Below, one piece after another: positions 5,244-5,446 of a stretch of 5,446 bases of DNA (position 1 is its first letter; every line of letters starts with the position of its first letter). The translations under genes were made by a program, and so were the position numbers. The stretch comes from Spirosomataceae bacterium (GTDB lineage Bacteria; Bacteroidota; Bacteroidia; Cytophagales; Spirosomataceae). The notes beneath the pieces were generated by a model. The model saw only the letters and a program-made list of their open reading frames with translations. It did no database searches and was not told the DNA's origin. The stretch covers positions 1 through 5,446 of the forward strand of contig JALOLW010000312.1 in the NCBI GenBank assembly GCA_025455795.1. Direction: 5' to 3'.

Positions 5244-5446
5244 ATGCATATTCTGAGAGCGTTCCTCTTATGTCTTGGGCCTTTATTTGAAAAAGTAGTA
5301 AGTCAAATAGTTCTTCACTATGCGCTTATTTACGCCTCAAATGGTCATCTGGAACGGCTTTTAGCCATCAATGAAGCTGAGAGTTGGTGCTAAACGGGTT
5401 ATCGTCCCATCACCGTTAAGAGTTTGTTTGGAAAGATACGCTTACC
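5244..5446 (+). pseudogene. short unrecognised ORF with in-frame stop; possible transposase N-terminus remnant
   Basis: From ATG 5244 the frame reads 49 codons (begins MHILRAFLLCLGPLFEKVV, ends LERLLAINEAESWC) to TAA at 5391-5393. The same frame then continues open for 17 codons to the window end, beginning TGYRPITVKSLFGKIRL. That last piece has the look of the strand-rich segment before the catalytic domain in several transposases (a GYR...T...G.I.L pattern). It suggests one coding region broken by a single-base change to TAA, but this rests on pattern memory and not on a match. The ATG overlaps the stop of a four-codon ORF at 5230 (ATG CGA GCG GAA TAA) as TAATG. No Shine-Dalgarno is evident. 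It may equally be a genuine small hypothetical gene, or noncoding. The whole 5110-5446 region holds no other supportable gene on either strand. Confidence 0.25.

Noticed and set aside
5110..5446. CRISPR array, tRNA or riboswitch in the 3' flank.
   Set aside because: No repeated spacer-like units, no cloverleaf-compatible arms with a TTCGA-type loop and no recognisable aptamer core were seen; only palindromes and one stem-loop.

Overview
The window carries two complete genes on the + strand and a short, unclear 3' flank. A bacterium of the Bacteroidota, perhaps a Cytophagales-type lineage, is the best guess. The reasons are intergenic DNA rich in A and T, no Shine-Dalgarno sequence before either gene, promoter-like words close to the Bacteroidota pattern TTG-N17-23-TAnnTTTG, and a DnaB with a Gly/Pro-rich C-terminal tail. 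This placement is inference; no rRNA or marker phylogeny is available here. Layout: (1) 27-1076 encodes a family 9 (heptosyltransferase-like) glycosyltransferase, probably the last gene of a surface-polysaccharide operon that enters from the left; its ATG may overlap the stop of the preceding gene as ATGA. (2) 1077-1164 is an A/T-rich spacer with a possible weak promoter. (3) 1165-5109 encodes the replicative DNA helicase DnaB as one 1314-residue precursor interrupted by two in-frame inteins. (4) 5110-5446 has no confident gene. It holds a palindrome, a long imperfect stem-loop and a short open frame that continues past a TAA to the window end, possibly the decayed left end of an insertion sequence. 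The central feature is the twin-intein DnaB. Intein 1 (1900-2922, 341 aa) sits directly after the Walker A lysine (AMGK/TAF). Intein 2 (3436-4731, 432 aa) sits in motif H4 (RESG/SIEQDAD), the site used by the Synechocystis and Rhodothermus DnaB inteins. Each has the splicing residues Cys1, His-Asn at the end and Thr or Ser at +1, and each has two LAGLIDADG motifs with their acidic residues, so both look able to splice and to home. About 59% of the precursor is intein. Both inteins must leave before a 541-residue helicase with intact P-loop and H4 can form, so chromosome replication in this cell would depend on two protein-splicing reactions. The two inteins look like different lineages: intein 1 has VMA/Prp8-like block sequences, and intein 2 is of the Ssp DnaB type. 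This suggests two independent invasions of one essential gene. DnaB inteins at these sites are known elsewhere (mycobacterial DnaB carries inteins in the P-loop and in H4), so the arrangement is striking but not without precedent.
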